A DNA stretch of 64,000 nt from Phymorhynchus buccinoides (taxonomy: Eukaryota > Mollusca > Gastropoda > Neogastropoda > Raphitomidae), in NCBI GenBank assembly GCA_017654935.2, contig CM065695.1, positions 24,632,554 through 24,696,553 on the forward strand, written 5' to 3'. Position 1 is the first letter of the stretch; every line of letters starts with the position of its first letter. This document shows, in pieces, positions 1 to 10,800 of this stretch. The position numbers were made by a program, and so were the translations under genes. Under the pieces are notes generated by a model. It saw only the letters and a list, made by a program, of their open reading frames with translations. It was not told the DNA's origin and made no database searches.

Positions 1-310
1 TAACCTGGATCCCATAAATAGAGTAGAGTGGCTCAACGTTTCCAGCACTGTGTGGACTTATGTGCTATAGGGTGCAATGATGGAGGTGTCATGTTGGTAA
101 TAAATGTTGGTAAGATACATTGATGAGTGTTTTTTAATAAGTGGTCGAACTTTACGCAGTGACAGTCCTGAGATGACCATAGCTGTTGACGGGACTATAA
201 TGGACATTAAAAAAAATAAATTGTGAATCCTTTGTGAATCGCTTGGAGCCCCACAAAGAGAATAAGTGCTATATAAGTGTACATTATTATTGTGAGAGTG
301 GGGATGTACT

Positions 311-410
311 CTGGGCAAGGCATCTCCACTAACAAATTCTAGCCCAGCCTGCTGCTGCTGGAATAGCATCTGCCCCTTCCACTATCTGGCAGTCATAGTC
401 GGAAATGACT
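311..410 (+). repeat. dispersed repeat, copy 1
   Basis: This block matches 32699-32798 along its whole length, sharing CTGGGCAAGGCATCTCC, TATCTGGCA and GTCGGAAA in the same order and spacing. It is an interspersed repeat of unknown class. The preceding 200-290 also looks repeat-derived, with a tail reading AAGTGCTATATAAGTG and then ATT repeats. Positions 1-310 hold no recognisable gene. Confidence 0.6.
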
Positions 411-472
411 GGTATACATACAGTATACATTATAACATAGCATGATGATGATGCTGTTTTCCCCTTGCACAG

Positions 473-659
473 GACGGTGTCCAACAGCTGCCCAGAGCTG
501 TCCAACCCTCACCGCCTGGTGGTGGACGGGGACCTGGTGTGGCACTTCCTGCACCTGTCCCTCAACGAGCGCAGCGAGGTGTCGCGCCGCCTGGGCACCT
601 CCGTCGACCAGATCGCCGACGACCTCATGGAGATTGACCGCGTCACCGCGCACTTCTAG
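473..659 (+). CDS. CPSF1: CPSF1 (CPSF160) last coding exon
   Basis: This is the C-terminal exon of cleavage and polyadenylation specificity factor subunit 1, the large nuclear scaffold of the complex that recognises AAUAAA in pre-mRNA. A polypyrimidine tract and CAG acceptor end at 472. The exon opens with the last base of a split codon and runs to TAG at 657-659. The translation contains VVDGDLVWHFLHLSLNERSE, then GTSVDQIADDL and the terminal DRVTAHF. From knowledge of the family, animal CPSF1 ends with LDGEL, LSTMERSE, GTTPDIILDDL and the identical DRVTAHF. Only this exon is in the window; upstream exons lie to the left. Its GC content is much higher than the AT-rich surroundings, as expected for a conserved exon in this genome. 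The final seven codons are repeated downstream (641-1005). Confidence 0.9.
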
Positions 660-1005
660 AATGGACCGAGTTACTGCCTGCTTTTAGGACTTGTCGGCAT
701 CGATGTCCACTTCCAGTGCAGGCACAGCAGAGCCTGCGGTTTGTTGTGGAAAATAGACAATCGTCACCGCGCACTTCTAGAACAGACCGAGTTACTGCCC
801 GCTTTTAGGACATGTCGGCATCGATGTCCACTTCCAGTGCAGGCACAGCAGAGCCTGCAGTTTTGTTGTGGAAAATAGACAATCGTCACCGCGCACTTCT
901 AGAACAGACCGAGTTACTGCCCGCTTTTAGGACATGTCGGCATCGATGTCCACTTCCAGTGCAGGCACAGCAGAGCCTGCAGTTTTGTTGTGGAATATAG
1001 ACAAT
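641..1005 (+). repeat. tandem triplication of CPSF1 stop region and 3'UTR
   Basis: There are three consecutive copies of a ~122-bp unit: 641-761, 762-883 and 884-1005. Each starts CGTCACCGCGCACTTCTAGA, which is the last codons of CPSF1 plus its stop, followed by the same 3'UTR stretch ending AATAGACAAT. Copies 2 and 3 are nearly identical to each other; copy 1 differs by a few substitutions and a 1-bp indel. The first stop already ends translation, so copies 2 and 3 are UTR. Confidence 0.9.
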
Positions 1006-1675
1006 CGGACATTGGCTTTACGTCTTGCCTGTCAGGCTCGGGGCTTGTACTGCGGGCAAAATGGTGTCGTTCATCATTAGGAATGACTCTGAAAGGCAGC
1101 TTGTTTTCTTTTGTCAAAACCAGTCAAGAGGGATATATCTCCAGACCATTTTGACAGATTGATTCTAACGCGTATTTTTTCTGCATTAGAAATGGTTATT
1201 TTCTGATTTTGTTTTTCCCTGCAGGGAAGGGGTTAAGGTCACTTAGCGTGTTGTGTAAATCTTTCTTTTGTCACGCCCAGCAAGAAGATTTTTGTTGAAG
1301 TGGCTCCTTAGGACAGAAAACAAGCGCGGATTCGCAATCGTTTGTGGCGTGCGACAATTTTGGACCGACCGACAGACAGACTGACAAAGTGAGTTATAGG
1401 TTTGTGGCTTGTGCCACAAACAAAAAAGAATTGGGGTGTATCCAGTTGGCGGATTAGAACTGTTGAGTGGCCTGCCAAAAGACTAATTTATGCAGTATAT
1501 ATGAGCGGCGTTAAGGCCAGATGTCTAAGCAAATGAGCAGAGGTTTTAAGCAATTTAGCTGATTACAATGTTGATTTTCACATTGAGTCAAAATGAAAAA
1601 GCAGGGAGGATACATAATTTCAGTGAAAGACATTTTTAGGGGAAGAATGGGACAGGGAGGAACAATTTTCTTATG
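1006..1675. other. CPSF1 downstream region, no gene seen
   Basis: No supported coding sequence. A perfect 9-bp stem, GTTTGTGGC/GCCACAAAC with a 4-nt loop, lies at 1400-1421, just after a CCGACCGACAGACAGACTGA tract. This may be the end of a dispersed element. No clear AATAAA was located for CPSF1. Confidence 0.4.
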
Positions 1676-1770
1676 TGCACGCACACGCACGCACGCACGC
1701 GCACGCACACACACACACGCACACACACACACACACACACATGCACATGCACATGCGCACACACATTGCA
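1676..1770. repeat. (CA)n/(GCAC)n microsatellite
   Basis: Alternating CA and GCAC units. Both strands are open by composition only. Confidence 0.9.
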
Positions 1771-2090
1771 TGTTCTGTGAAAAAACTTAAAAAAAGCTAC
1801 TGTCAGTTCATCCATCACAGATCTGTCGCTAATTAGGATGCTACACGGTGCAAAAAGATATTATAGGACAGTTTATGTTGTAACTGATTACTGTTCTCCA
1901 TTTCATGGAGTTTAGTATGTGAATTGTTTACTGTTGTGAAAACTTGACGTTAACTGGGGTGTGCAGAAACGGGGGCATTTTGTGTCGCAGTTGCTTATTG
2001 GTCTCTGTCTAGTTCACAGAGATGAATTGTTTGATTTCATGAGGACATTTCATACATTGATTTTAGGGATGATTTGTCGTGCCATTTGTA

Positions 2091-2092
2091 TT

Positions 2093-2127
<35 letters not shown>

Positions 2128-2294
2128 AAAAGAGAGAGAGAGAGAGAGAGAGAGAAAGAGTTGAGGGGGGGGGGGAGGGGGAGAGGAGAGGAAAAGAGCG
2201 ATGGAAGAATGATAAATATGGGAAGAGAGCGAGTGAGTGTGCCAAAGAAAATGATTTTGGGTGAAGGAGGAGACTGAAGAGAACAGGTGAAGGA

Positions 2295-2332
<38 letters not shown>
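2091..2332. repeat. (GT)n(GA)n tract and 36-G homopolymer
   Basis: GT repeats (2091-2115) pass into GA repeats (to 2158) and G-rich sequence, ending in an uninterrupted run of 36 G at 2297-2332. Homopolymer length is likely unreliable in the assembly. Confidence 0.9.
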
Positions 2333-2333
<1 letters not shown>

Positions 2334-2681
2334 GGAAGTCAGTGGAAAGTGTTGGAAGTGGTATATCGTTGGTGAAATTCAAAAACCTCATATCTTGATT
2401 TTTGGGTTTTTTGATCCCCATGCGTCCTCTCTTTACTTCCCCTTACCTCGCTTTCTCCCTCTTTGTCTCCTCTCTTCCTTTTTTACCCTCTCTCTCTCCC
2501 TTTCCCATTCTCTTTACTTTGCTCTTCCTGTGTGCGTTTGTGTTCGTTGCACTGATGTCATCCTTGCTTTGCAAATTGTATAAAAGTTATCTGTCATTTG
2601 ATGATGAAAGTTTTTGTTGTGGCTAGTTTTGCCAATGAGTGTTCAGTCAATAAAACACATGGATAAAAGTGAAATCATCAC

Positions 2682-2836
<155 letters not shown>

Positions 2837-3109
2837 GTGCATTAACATCTATGGACATTTTGGCACAAAACAAGAATAGCAAAATCAATCATGGAAGGGA
2901 ATATTGTAACAATTTATTGTGTTGATATTTTTAACCAGGAAAAAAAAAAGCAAATATATTTTATGAACCCCCTGTCTGTCAAAAGTTTATTGAGAATGTA
3001 CATTTATTATTCCGCTTTAAAAAAACAAACCACAACAACTGTGGACAATGTATTTGTCTATCTACTGCAGTACGTAAGAAGGGGGCTATTACAGTTCATG
3101 TACTTAATA

Positions 3110-3817
3110 CAGTGGAGTCTCCCTATGAAGACCTTCCTTATTTACTCATTGCGGACGAATTCAGAGTATTCTCGGAACAAGAGAACGTCAGTTAGGACCT
3201 ACTTCCGAGTATTCTCGGAACGACAATTTCTGGGTCTAACACGTATCTAAATCCATATTTTTGTCAACCCAAACCACGCTTTTCGAGTTACTTATTGTTC
3301 GTCACTCTTCCAACTATCGTTTCACTTATGTTTGGCACTTCTGTTTCCCAGGTCGAGAGGACGTAAAGCCCTAAATTTCGTTCGTTTGACACTTCTGTTT
3401 TAATTTTTAACGTTGGAAATGTAAAAACAATCGGCCCTGCACGAGCCTCAGAAAATCCCCCAATATGTTTTCATTAACAGTGATAGTAATAAGGAGACTA
3501 ATAATTCCGATTATAATGCAAGTAACCACGATTTCGAAACGAAAAATAAACTTGGATCAACCAGTAATGTTGTCAACACTGAATCAATGACAGTGTTGAG
3601 TTTTGTTGAGCTTGTTTTGTTATAAGTTTTTGTTTTTTCCAGGCCAGTCATGATGTTTGTTTAAGACAGTGAAGTCTTGAAGAGGTTAAAACACCTAAGA
3701 TGTGACATTTTTACCCCTTTCTATCTGGACTACGCAATGTCCACCTCCCTCATAAGACCCCTCCCTATTAAGACCTGTTAGCTGACTTTTCAAGGTCTTA
3801 ATAGGGAGGTTTCACTG
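3110..3817. mobile_element. 708-bp nonautonomous TIR element (Tc1/pogo-like)
   Basis: The left end begins CAGTGGAGTCTCCCTATGAA and the right end, read on the other strand, begins CAGTGAAACCTCCCTATTAA. These are imperfect terminal inverted repeats of about 24 bp, flanked by TA on both sides (3108-3109 and 3818-3819). TA duplications and CAGTGGAACC-type ends fit the Tc1/mariner-pogo group. No transposase ORF is present, so it is nonautonomous. Shorter relatives occur at 30270-30455 and 41876-42054. Confidence 0.75.
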
Positions 3818-4225
3818 TATTTATAAGGAATGCTCTCGTTGATTTTTGTTTTGGAATGTTATTTACCCAGACCATAGAGTTAAAAAAAGTATTTAGCACA
3901 TTGGTTTATGAAACCTGATGACATCTTGATTTACAACATACATATACTAACATACATATACTATAGATGACTTATTACATGATTTCTGTTCTATATTTCA
4001 AAGAAAAGTCATCTACCAGTCACCTGTCCAGAAAAGAAAAAAAATATCGGAAAAGAAAGCGTAGCTTGAAAACATTAAAACAATGAATATCATTGCCTCT
4101 TGACACAAACTTGTTTCACTCCTCTCTTCCTGCCAACGCATTCACCCAACAAACCTACCTACACAAAATCATGAAAATGACTAAAGTCAAACGTAATACC
4201 GAATATGCATTCTCAAAGACTGCAC

Positions 4226-4470
4226 TGACGTTGATAATACCCCATCACTCAATCAGGATAGTCCTTATCGCTGACTACAGCAAACATTCATTCTCAAACG
4301 CTTCTTTCTTGTTTGCTCATACAGTTTCCTGTCATATGAGTGTAGATCCATCATGCTGCTGTTATGCGCCTAACTAAGAAACGGGCCCAGTCTTCAGGGT
4401 GGAGAAAATATTGCAGTGACGCTGATAGTAGGCCATGACTGAATCAGGGCAGCAGCATCTTAGCAAGAAA
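4226..4470 (-). repeat. degenerate copies of the PAN exon end
   Basis: Two diverged copies (about 4226-4265 and 4413-4440) match the last ~40 bp of the exon at 4478-4776, sharing a core like GCAGTGACGCTGATAGTAGG followed by CCATGAC and AATCAGG. They are separated from the exon and from each other by unrelated sequence and are probably remnants of exon-end duplication. Confidence 0.6.
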
Positions 4471-4477
4471 CGTTCAT

Positions 4478-4776
4478 TTAAAGACTGCAGTGACGCTGAT
4501 AGTAGGCCATGACCCAATCTGCACGGTAGTCGTCATCGCCGACACACAGCCAGCTTGCTGCGGGGACGTCCGTCTTGGTGACGATGGCCAGGGCACAGGC
4601 CTCTGATGGGCTGGTCCTGATGTCCACGGAGCGGCAAATGTAGTCCGTGGCCTGAAGGCAGCCCTCCAGGCACGCCCCGGGAACCTCCAGGCCCACCAGA
4701 CTGAAGAAGTCTTCGGTGTACTGGTCGATGTAACAGTCCGGGATGTGCTCGAACTCGGAGCCATAAGTTGTGCACT
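4478..4776 (-). CDS. PAN/apple-like terminal exon
   Basis: This minus-strand exon starts after a TTTGTCTCCAG acceptor (AG at 4778-4777) and ends with a stop at 4478-4480. It encodes about 98 residues with eight cysteines, including ACLEGCLQATDYICRSVDI. The CLxxC spacing followed by CRSVD is the signature of PAN/apple domains, which are secreted adhesion or ligand-binding folds. It has no signal peptide or membrane segment of its own, so it must be the C-terminal part of a larger secreted or cell-surface protein encoded by exons at higher coordinates. Its first codon is split after one base (phase 1), the same phase as the EGF-like exon at 14940-15074 and the repeated exon at 8371-8474. That they belong to one gene is inference; the domain call is moderately firm. 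Confidence 0.65.
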
Positions 4777-4861
4777 CTGGAGACAAAGAACAAAATGAGA
4801 AATGTTTTGTATATAGGCCCGTGATCTGTTTTAACTATGCAGGGTCCTTCCTGGTATTGCA

Positions 4862-5393
4862 AGTGTGTCTAGGCCACTTTCCCCACCCAACCCGGCCATT
4901 TGCCCCCGGACACTTCACCCCCCGGCCATTTGTCCCCCCCCCCCCCCGGCCATTAGCCCCCCTGTCCATTTGCCCCCCGGTCACTTGCCCCCTGGTAACT
5001 TTTGCCCCCTGGACACCTGCCCCCTCCCCCCCCCCCCATTCCTGGTGGACATTTCCACCCTGGACCCCCCCCCCCCCCCCCACTTCTGTGTGTGTGCGCG
5101 TGCGCGCGCGCATGTGTGTGTGGTCTATGTCTATGTTTCTGTCTACCTGTCCGTCTGTCTGTCTGTCTCTCACTCTTTCTTACTTGCCCCCGAGTGTGTG
5201 TGCGCGCATGCGTGTGCATACACACATACATGCACGCACACATACATATACAGCCACACACATATGCACGCATGTGCGCTCACAGATATACATGCACACG
5301 CACGCACGCACACACACGCATGCACACACACACACACATACACACTCGGGGCCAAGTAAGAGAGAGTGAGAAAGAGAGAGAGAGAGAGAGAAA
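4862..5393. repeat. C-rich minisatellite and GT/CA/GA microsatellites
   Basis: At 4862-5030 a ~14-bp unit like GGCCATTTGCCCCC is repeated irregularly with several long C runs. GT, GTCT, CA and GA tracts follow to 5393. The long ORFs here on both strands are compositional. Confidence 0.85.
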
Positions 5394-5545
5394 ACTTGAA
5401 AACTTGAAAACTTTATTTTCCAAGGATATAGATTTTAGGCAACGCCTATTCTTCCAATCTGTCCTTGATACATATACTGATATAGTACTAACACAGAACA
5501 CAAACATGGCAAGGCATACTATTACACAAAGGTAGCAAAGCAGTT
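5394..5545 (-). mobile_element. LINE 3'-tail remnant
   Basis: Read on the minus strand, an AATAAAG followed by repeated TCAAGTTT(T) units resembles the short-repeat 3' tails of the LINEs ending at 34312 and 42850. No coding part is preserved next to it. Confidence 0.4.
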
Positions 5546-5729
5546 GATGTTATGAAACATAGACAGGCTGAAATATGGGTTTATAAAACTTGCATAATGT
5601 TTTAATACTCGCGCGTGCATACAAGCATGCAACCATACACACTAGCGAGCATGTATATAAAGGAAACATACATTATAGAACAGGGCAAATAAATGCATCA
5701 TAGGGTATGTAACGGTACTGCTTTTTACC

Positions 5730-5790
5730 GAAAAGAACCGATAAGAACCGAAAAGAACCAAAATAAACCGAAAAGAACCGAAAGAAGTCT
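5730..5790. repeat. AAAAGAACCG short tandem repeat
   Basis: About six imperfect copies of a 10-bp AAAAGAACCG unit. Confidence 0.8.
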
Positions 5791-5876
5791 TAAATGACAT
5801 TTTTAGCCGATATTGAGCTTGAAAAATTGTTATAAATGTTGGAAAATTAAACTTAAAGGAAAATTACGTTTCACTT

Positions 5877-6593
5877 GTGCAGTTTCATGACTTTCCTGAT
5901 GCTTCCTTTTCTGATCATAATCTCTCTCTCTCTATTATATCCACAATAGTCGCTGATAGTCGCGTCATAGTCGCTGATAATGATGATGATGATGATGATC
6001 CTGATGAGCTCATGAAGTTTGGTGTTGGCAGTAGGGGTGCTAGAATACCTAAAATCGTTGAAAGTGATGATGATGTTGATGATGATGATCATCATGATCA
6101 TGATGATAATGATGAAGATGATGGTGATGGTGATCGTGATCATGATGAAGATGATCATGATGTCAAGAAGACAAAACGCAGCGTCATTGTCAAAAATGAT
6201 GATGATGATGATGATGCCTTTCCAGATGCCATTCGATTGAAGTGCACTTTGCACATGAAAAAGAACCTTTCAAAGAAACTTTCGGACAAAGTTGGCTTTT
6301 CAGCCAAAGATAGAAAAAGAGTACATGTAATAATGCAGAAACCAGCCAAACAACCGCGAAGCAAATGCGTACTCGTGTGCATGGATTTATCTCAGAAGCA
6401 TATAAGATTATTGTGTGTGCTTTTGAATGACATTCCCACGCGCATGTCCCACAACAATGCAATTATGCAACAGCTGCTAACACAAACCACCACCACCAAC
6501 AAGAACAGTAACAACAGCAACAAAAAACGAAATCAAACACAATATTATTATTTTGCCCTTTGGATAACATTGAAGCGTTTCACACCAGCATGA
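5877..6593 (+). pseudogene. Acidic ORF with MULE-transposase-like fragment
   Basis: A 238-codon open frame whose first half is dominated by (GAT)n coding for Asp, with Glu and His, and is partly compositional. The stretch at about 6211-6340 reads AFPDAIRLKCTLHMKKNLSK. It resembles the FPDAxHLRCFxHxxxN motif of MULE-family transposase-like proteins that are common in invertebrate genomes. The usual flanking parts (upstream DDE region and downstream zinc-binding region) are not recognisable, so this is at most a fragment. The C-terminal half turns into Thr/Asn-rich low complexity. A chance ORF is the main alternative. Confidence 0.35.
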
Positions 6594-6617
6594 CCGTTAA
6601 AACAAGTGTGTGCAGCA

Positions 6618-6624
6618 CGCGCGC

Positions 6625-6665
<41 letters not shown>

Positions 6666-6675
6666 CGTACGGACG

Positions 6676-6760
<85 letters not shown>

Positions 6761-6768
6761 CAACAACA
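6618..6768. repeat. (GCAC)n(AC)n microsatellite
   Basis: About 50 bp of GCAC units continue into about 85 bp of AC and a few CAA units. It abuts the LINE fragment at 6786 directly. Confidence 0.95.
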
Positions 6769-6785
6769 AGGCAAAAACGGCAAAA

Positions 6786-7437
6786 AATGAAGAACAAATT
6801 TCCATCTTTATATATACAAAACAACAAAATTGAAGAAGTTGACTCTCATAAAACATTAGGTATCATTGTTGACAAAGACCTCTCTTAGACTGATCAGATT
6901 GTATCCTTGGGAAAACGTCTTTCCAAAAAAACGTTCCAATTGACTAAAATCAAAAACTTATTAGATATTCATTCTCGTAAGCTCTTCTTTAATGCCCACA
7001 TTCTATCATTGATTGATTATGCGTCGACATTGTGGGATAACTGTAGTGAGACCAATTTGAAAATTGTTCATCGTATGTATAAAAAAGCTGTTAAATTGAT
7101 TTTGTTAAAATCAAGTTCCTTAACAAGTGATGACTACAAACATCTAAACATATTAACACTTCACAACAGACTTTTCTTCAATAAAGCATTATTTATGCAT
7201 AACGTTGTGAACGGAAATGCTCCGAAAAAGATAACGAGCACTTTTGAAACCAACCAACATAGACATAGCCATTCACTATCATTCCCTCGACCAAAAAACA
7301 ATATATACAAATCAAGTTTTCTTTATTCAGGTGGAAACTTATGGAACCAGTTACCCAAAAAATTGAAATGCATAAAAAACAGGAATCTATTTAAGAAAAA
7401 AATAAAAACTCACCTCATGAATATGAACGTTTTGTAA
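6786..7437 (+). pseudogene. Non-LTR retrotransposon RT C-terminal fragment
   Basis: The frame begins with VDSHKTLGIIVDKDLS, the thumb-proximal signature after the reverse-transcriptase palm. It continues through SLIDYASTLW, YKKAVKLILLKSSSLTSDDY and SGGNLWNQLPKKLK to a stop at 7437. This pattern matches the C-termini of CR1/Jockey-group LINE proteins of marine invertebrates. An in-frame TAG at 6886-6888 interrupts it where the family normally has Trp, and the catalytic palm and endonuclease are absent. It is therefore a 5'-truncated dead copy. The 5' break coincides with the AC microsatellite. Confidence 0.8.
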
Positions 7438-7840
7438 GCATAGATGAAAGGTTGACGTTTACAACACATCAAATTCATTCTAAGTGTATTTCTGGCTTCA
7501 TGTCTACCATTGATGCAAGGTCTACGTCCGGTAACGGTTGCCTGTGAATGCTCCATGATGATGTTTTTTAAGAAGACCCATTTAATGATTAATATAATAT
7601 TAAGTTTGATCACGTCTTCTAATCAAATTTATACTGTGTGACAAACAAGGCAACCTAATTATTTGATATGTTGGTTTCTTGATCACATTTTGTCAATTTT
7701 ATTTATATCATGTTTCATATGATGTGGTTTATTGATCTGAATCATCATCTTGATCCTCTATCACACTGAAAATTACTCGAAATATTAATGTGCCTGTGTA
7801 TCTTATCTTGTTATATATATGTATATATATATATATATAT
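7438..7840. other. AT-rich spacer ending in (TA)n
   Basis: Probable LINE 3' region followed by AT-rich sequence. A (TA)n tract at 7811-7840 abuts the 650-bp array. No gene seen. Confidence 0.5.
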
Positions 7841-10800
7841 AAACGTACAAGAATTGAAGAAGAAAAAACAACCACACCATTAAACTTTCCTCTTATATAT
7901 ATAGTTTGCTTTAAAAAAAAATAAAAAAAATTTGTGTCCAATATTTAAGTTTGTGAACCTAAGAAAGAAACTGAATAACTTGAATTTTAACTTTACAATT
8001 TATTCTGTTTTCTGAAAAGAATAAAAGAAAATAATGTGCTGATTTACTTTTTCTCCCAATGGGGAGAGATAGACAATGCCTATGCAAAGACAGCTGTTTC
8101 GTCTTTGAGAAAGACTCTTCAGTCTGCATATCGGCCTGCAAAGTATGTCCACAGTGAACATTCAAACTGAGCTAGAAGACTTTCTACAAGAGAAAGGTTG
8201 TCCTCTTTGCACCAGATTGAAAGTCCACAATAAAAGCAAACCAGCACTTAATTAAAAAGAAATGGTAACAATCTTGTGTAAAATAACAAAAATAATAATG
8301 TTCTAAAGTTACAATCCCTCGAAGAGAGTAGAAGAGATGGGATGCCATGTTGGTGGATCCAGTGAAGGATTCAATAAGGGAGGTCATAGAAATCGTAGTA
8401 AACACCAACATACTCCCGGTGAGGAGGAATGTAGAGAGGTGTGCCTGGATCAGGTAGACTGATGCGCTTTCCTTCTTCCAAGTATAATATAAACGTACAA
8501 GAATGGAAGAAGAAAAAACAACCACACCATTAAACTTTCCTCTTATATATATAGTTTGCTTTAAAAAAATTAAAAAAATTTGGTGTCCAATATTTAAGTT
8601 TGTGAACCTAAGAAAGAAACTGAATAACTTGAATTTTAACTTTACAATTTATTCTGTGTTCTGAAAAGAATAAAAGAAAATAATGTGCTGATTTACTTTT
8701 TCTCCCAATGGGGGGGAGATAGACAATGCCTATGCAAAGACAGCTGTTTCGTCTTTGAGAAAGACTCTTCAGTCTGCATATCGGCCTGCAAAGTATGTCC
8801 ACAGTGAACATTCAAACTGAGCTAGAAGACTTTCTACAAGAGAAAGGTTGTCCTCTTTGCACCAGATTGAAAGTCCACAATAAAAGCAAACCAGCACTTA
8901 ATTAAAAAGAAATGGTAACAATCTTGTGTAAAATAACAAAAATAATAATGTTCTAAAGTTACAATCCCTCGAAGAGAGTAGAAGAGATGGGATGCCATGT
9001 TGGTGGATCCAGTGAAGGATTCAATAAGGGATGTCATAGAAATCGTAGTAAACACCAACATACTCTCGGTGAGGAGGAATGTAGAGAGGTGTGCCTGGAT
9101 CAGGTAGACTGATGCGCTTTCCTTCTTCCAAGTATAATATAAACGTACAAGAATTGAAGAAGAAAAAACAACCACACCATTAAACTTTCCTCTTATATAT
9201 ATAGTTTGCTTTAAAAAAAAAAAAAATTGTGTCCAATATTTAAGTTTGTGAACCTAAGAAAGAAACTGAATAACTTTAATTTTAACTTTACAATTTATTC
9301 TGTGTTCTGAAAAGAATAAAAGAAAATAATGTGCTGATTTACTTTTTCTCCCAATGGGGGGGAGATAGACAATGCCTATGCAAAGACAGCTGTTTCGTCT
9401 TTGAGAAAGACTCTTCAGTCTGCATATCGGCCTGCAAAGTATGTCCACAGTGAACATTCAAACTGAGCTAGAAGACTTTCTACAAGAGAAAGGTTGTCCT
9501 CTTTGCACCAGATTGAAAGTCCACAATAAAAGCAAACCAGCACTTAATTAAAAAGAAATGGTAACAATCTTGTGTAAAATAACAAAAATAATAATGTTCT
9601 AAAGTTACAATCCCTCGAAGAGAGTAGAAGAGATGGGATGCCATGTTGGTGGATCCAGTGAAGGATTCAATAAGGGAGGTCATAGAAATCGTAGTAAACA
9701 CCAACATACTCCCGGTGAGGAGGAATGTAGAGAGGTGTGCCTGGATCAGGTAGACTGATGCGCTTTCCTTCTTCCAAGTATAATATAAACGTACAAGAAT
9801 TGAAGAAGAAAAAACAACCACACCATTAAACTTTCCTCTTATATATATAGTTTGCTTTAAAAAAATTAAAAAAATTTGTGTCCAATATTTAAGTTTGTGA
9901 ACCTAAGAAAGAAACTGAATAACTTGAATTTTAACTTTACAATTTATTCTGTGTTCTGAAAAGAATAAAAGAAAATAATGTGCTGATTTACTTTTTCTCC
10001 CAATGGGGGGGGAGATAGACAATGCCTATGCAAAGACAGCTGTTTCGTCTTTGAGAAAGACTCTTCAGTCTGCATATCGGCCTGCAAAGTATGTCCACAG
10101 TGAACATTCAAACTGAGCTAGAAGACTTTCTACAAGAGAAAGGTTGTCTTTGCACCAGATTGAAAGTCCACAATAAAAGCAAACCAGCACTTAATTAAAA
10201 AGAAATGGTAACAATCTTGTGTAAAATAACAAAAATAATAATGTTCTAAAGTTACAATCCCTCGAAGAGAGTAGAAGAGATGGGATGCCATGTTGGTGGA
10301 TCCAGTGAAGGATTCAATAAGGGAGGTCATAGAAATCGTAGTAAACACCAACATACTCCCGGTGAGGAGGAATGTAGAGAGGTGTGCCTGGATCAGGTAG
10401 ACTGATGCGCTTTCCTTCTTCCAAGTATAATATAAACGTACAAGAATTGAAGAAGAAAAAACAACCACACCATTAAACTTTCCTCTTATATATATAGTTT
10501 GCTTTAAAAAAACTAAAAAAAAACTTTTTTTGTGTCCAATATTTAAGTTTGTGAACCTAAGAAAGAAACTGAATAACTTTAATTTTAACTTTACAATTTA
10601 TTCTGTGTTCTGAAAAGAATAAAAGAAAATAATGTGCTGATTTACTTTTTCTCCCAATGGGGGGGAGATAGACAATGCCTATGCAAAGACAGCTGTTTCG
10701 TCTTTGAGAAAGACTCTTCAGTCTGCATATCGGCCTGCAAAGTATGTCCACAGTGAACATTCAAACTGAGCTAGAAGACTTTCTACAAGAGAAAGGTTGT

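Noticed and set aside
4770..5535. Pro/Cys/His-rich ORFs of 100-200 residues
   Set aside because: They arise from C runs and CA/GT/CT microsatellites and have no splice or domain support.
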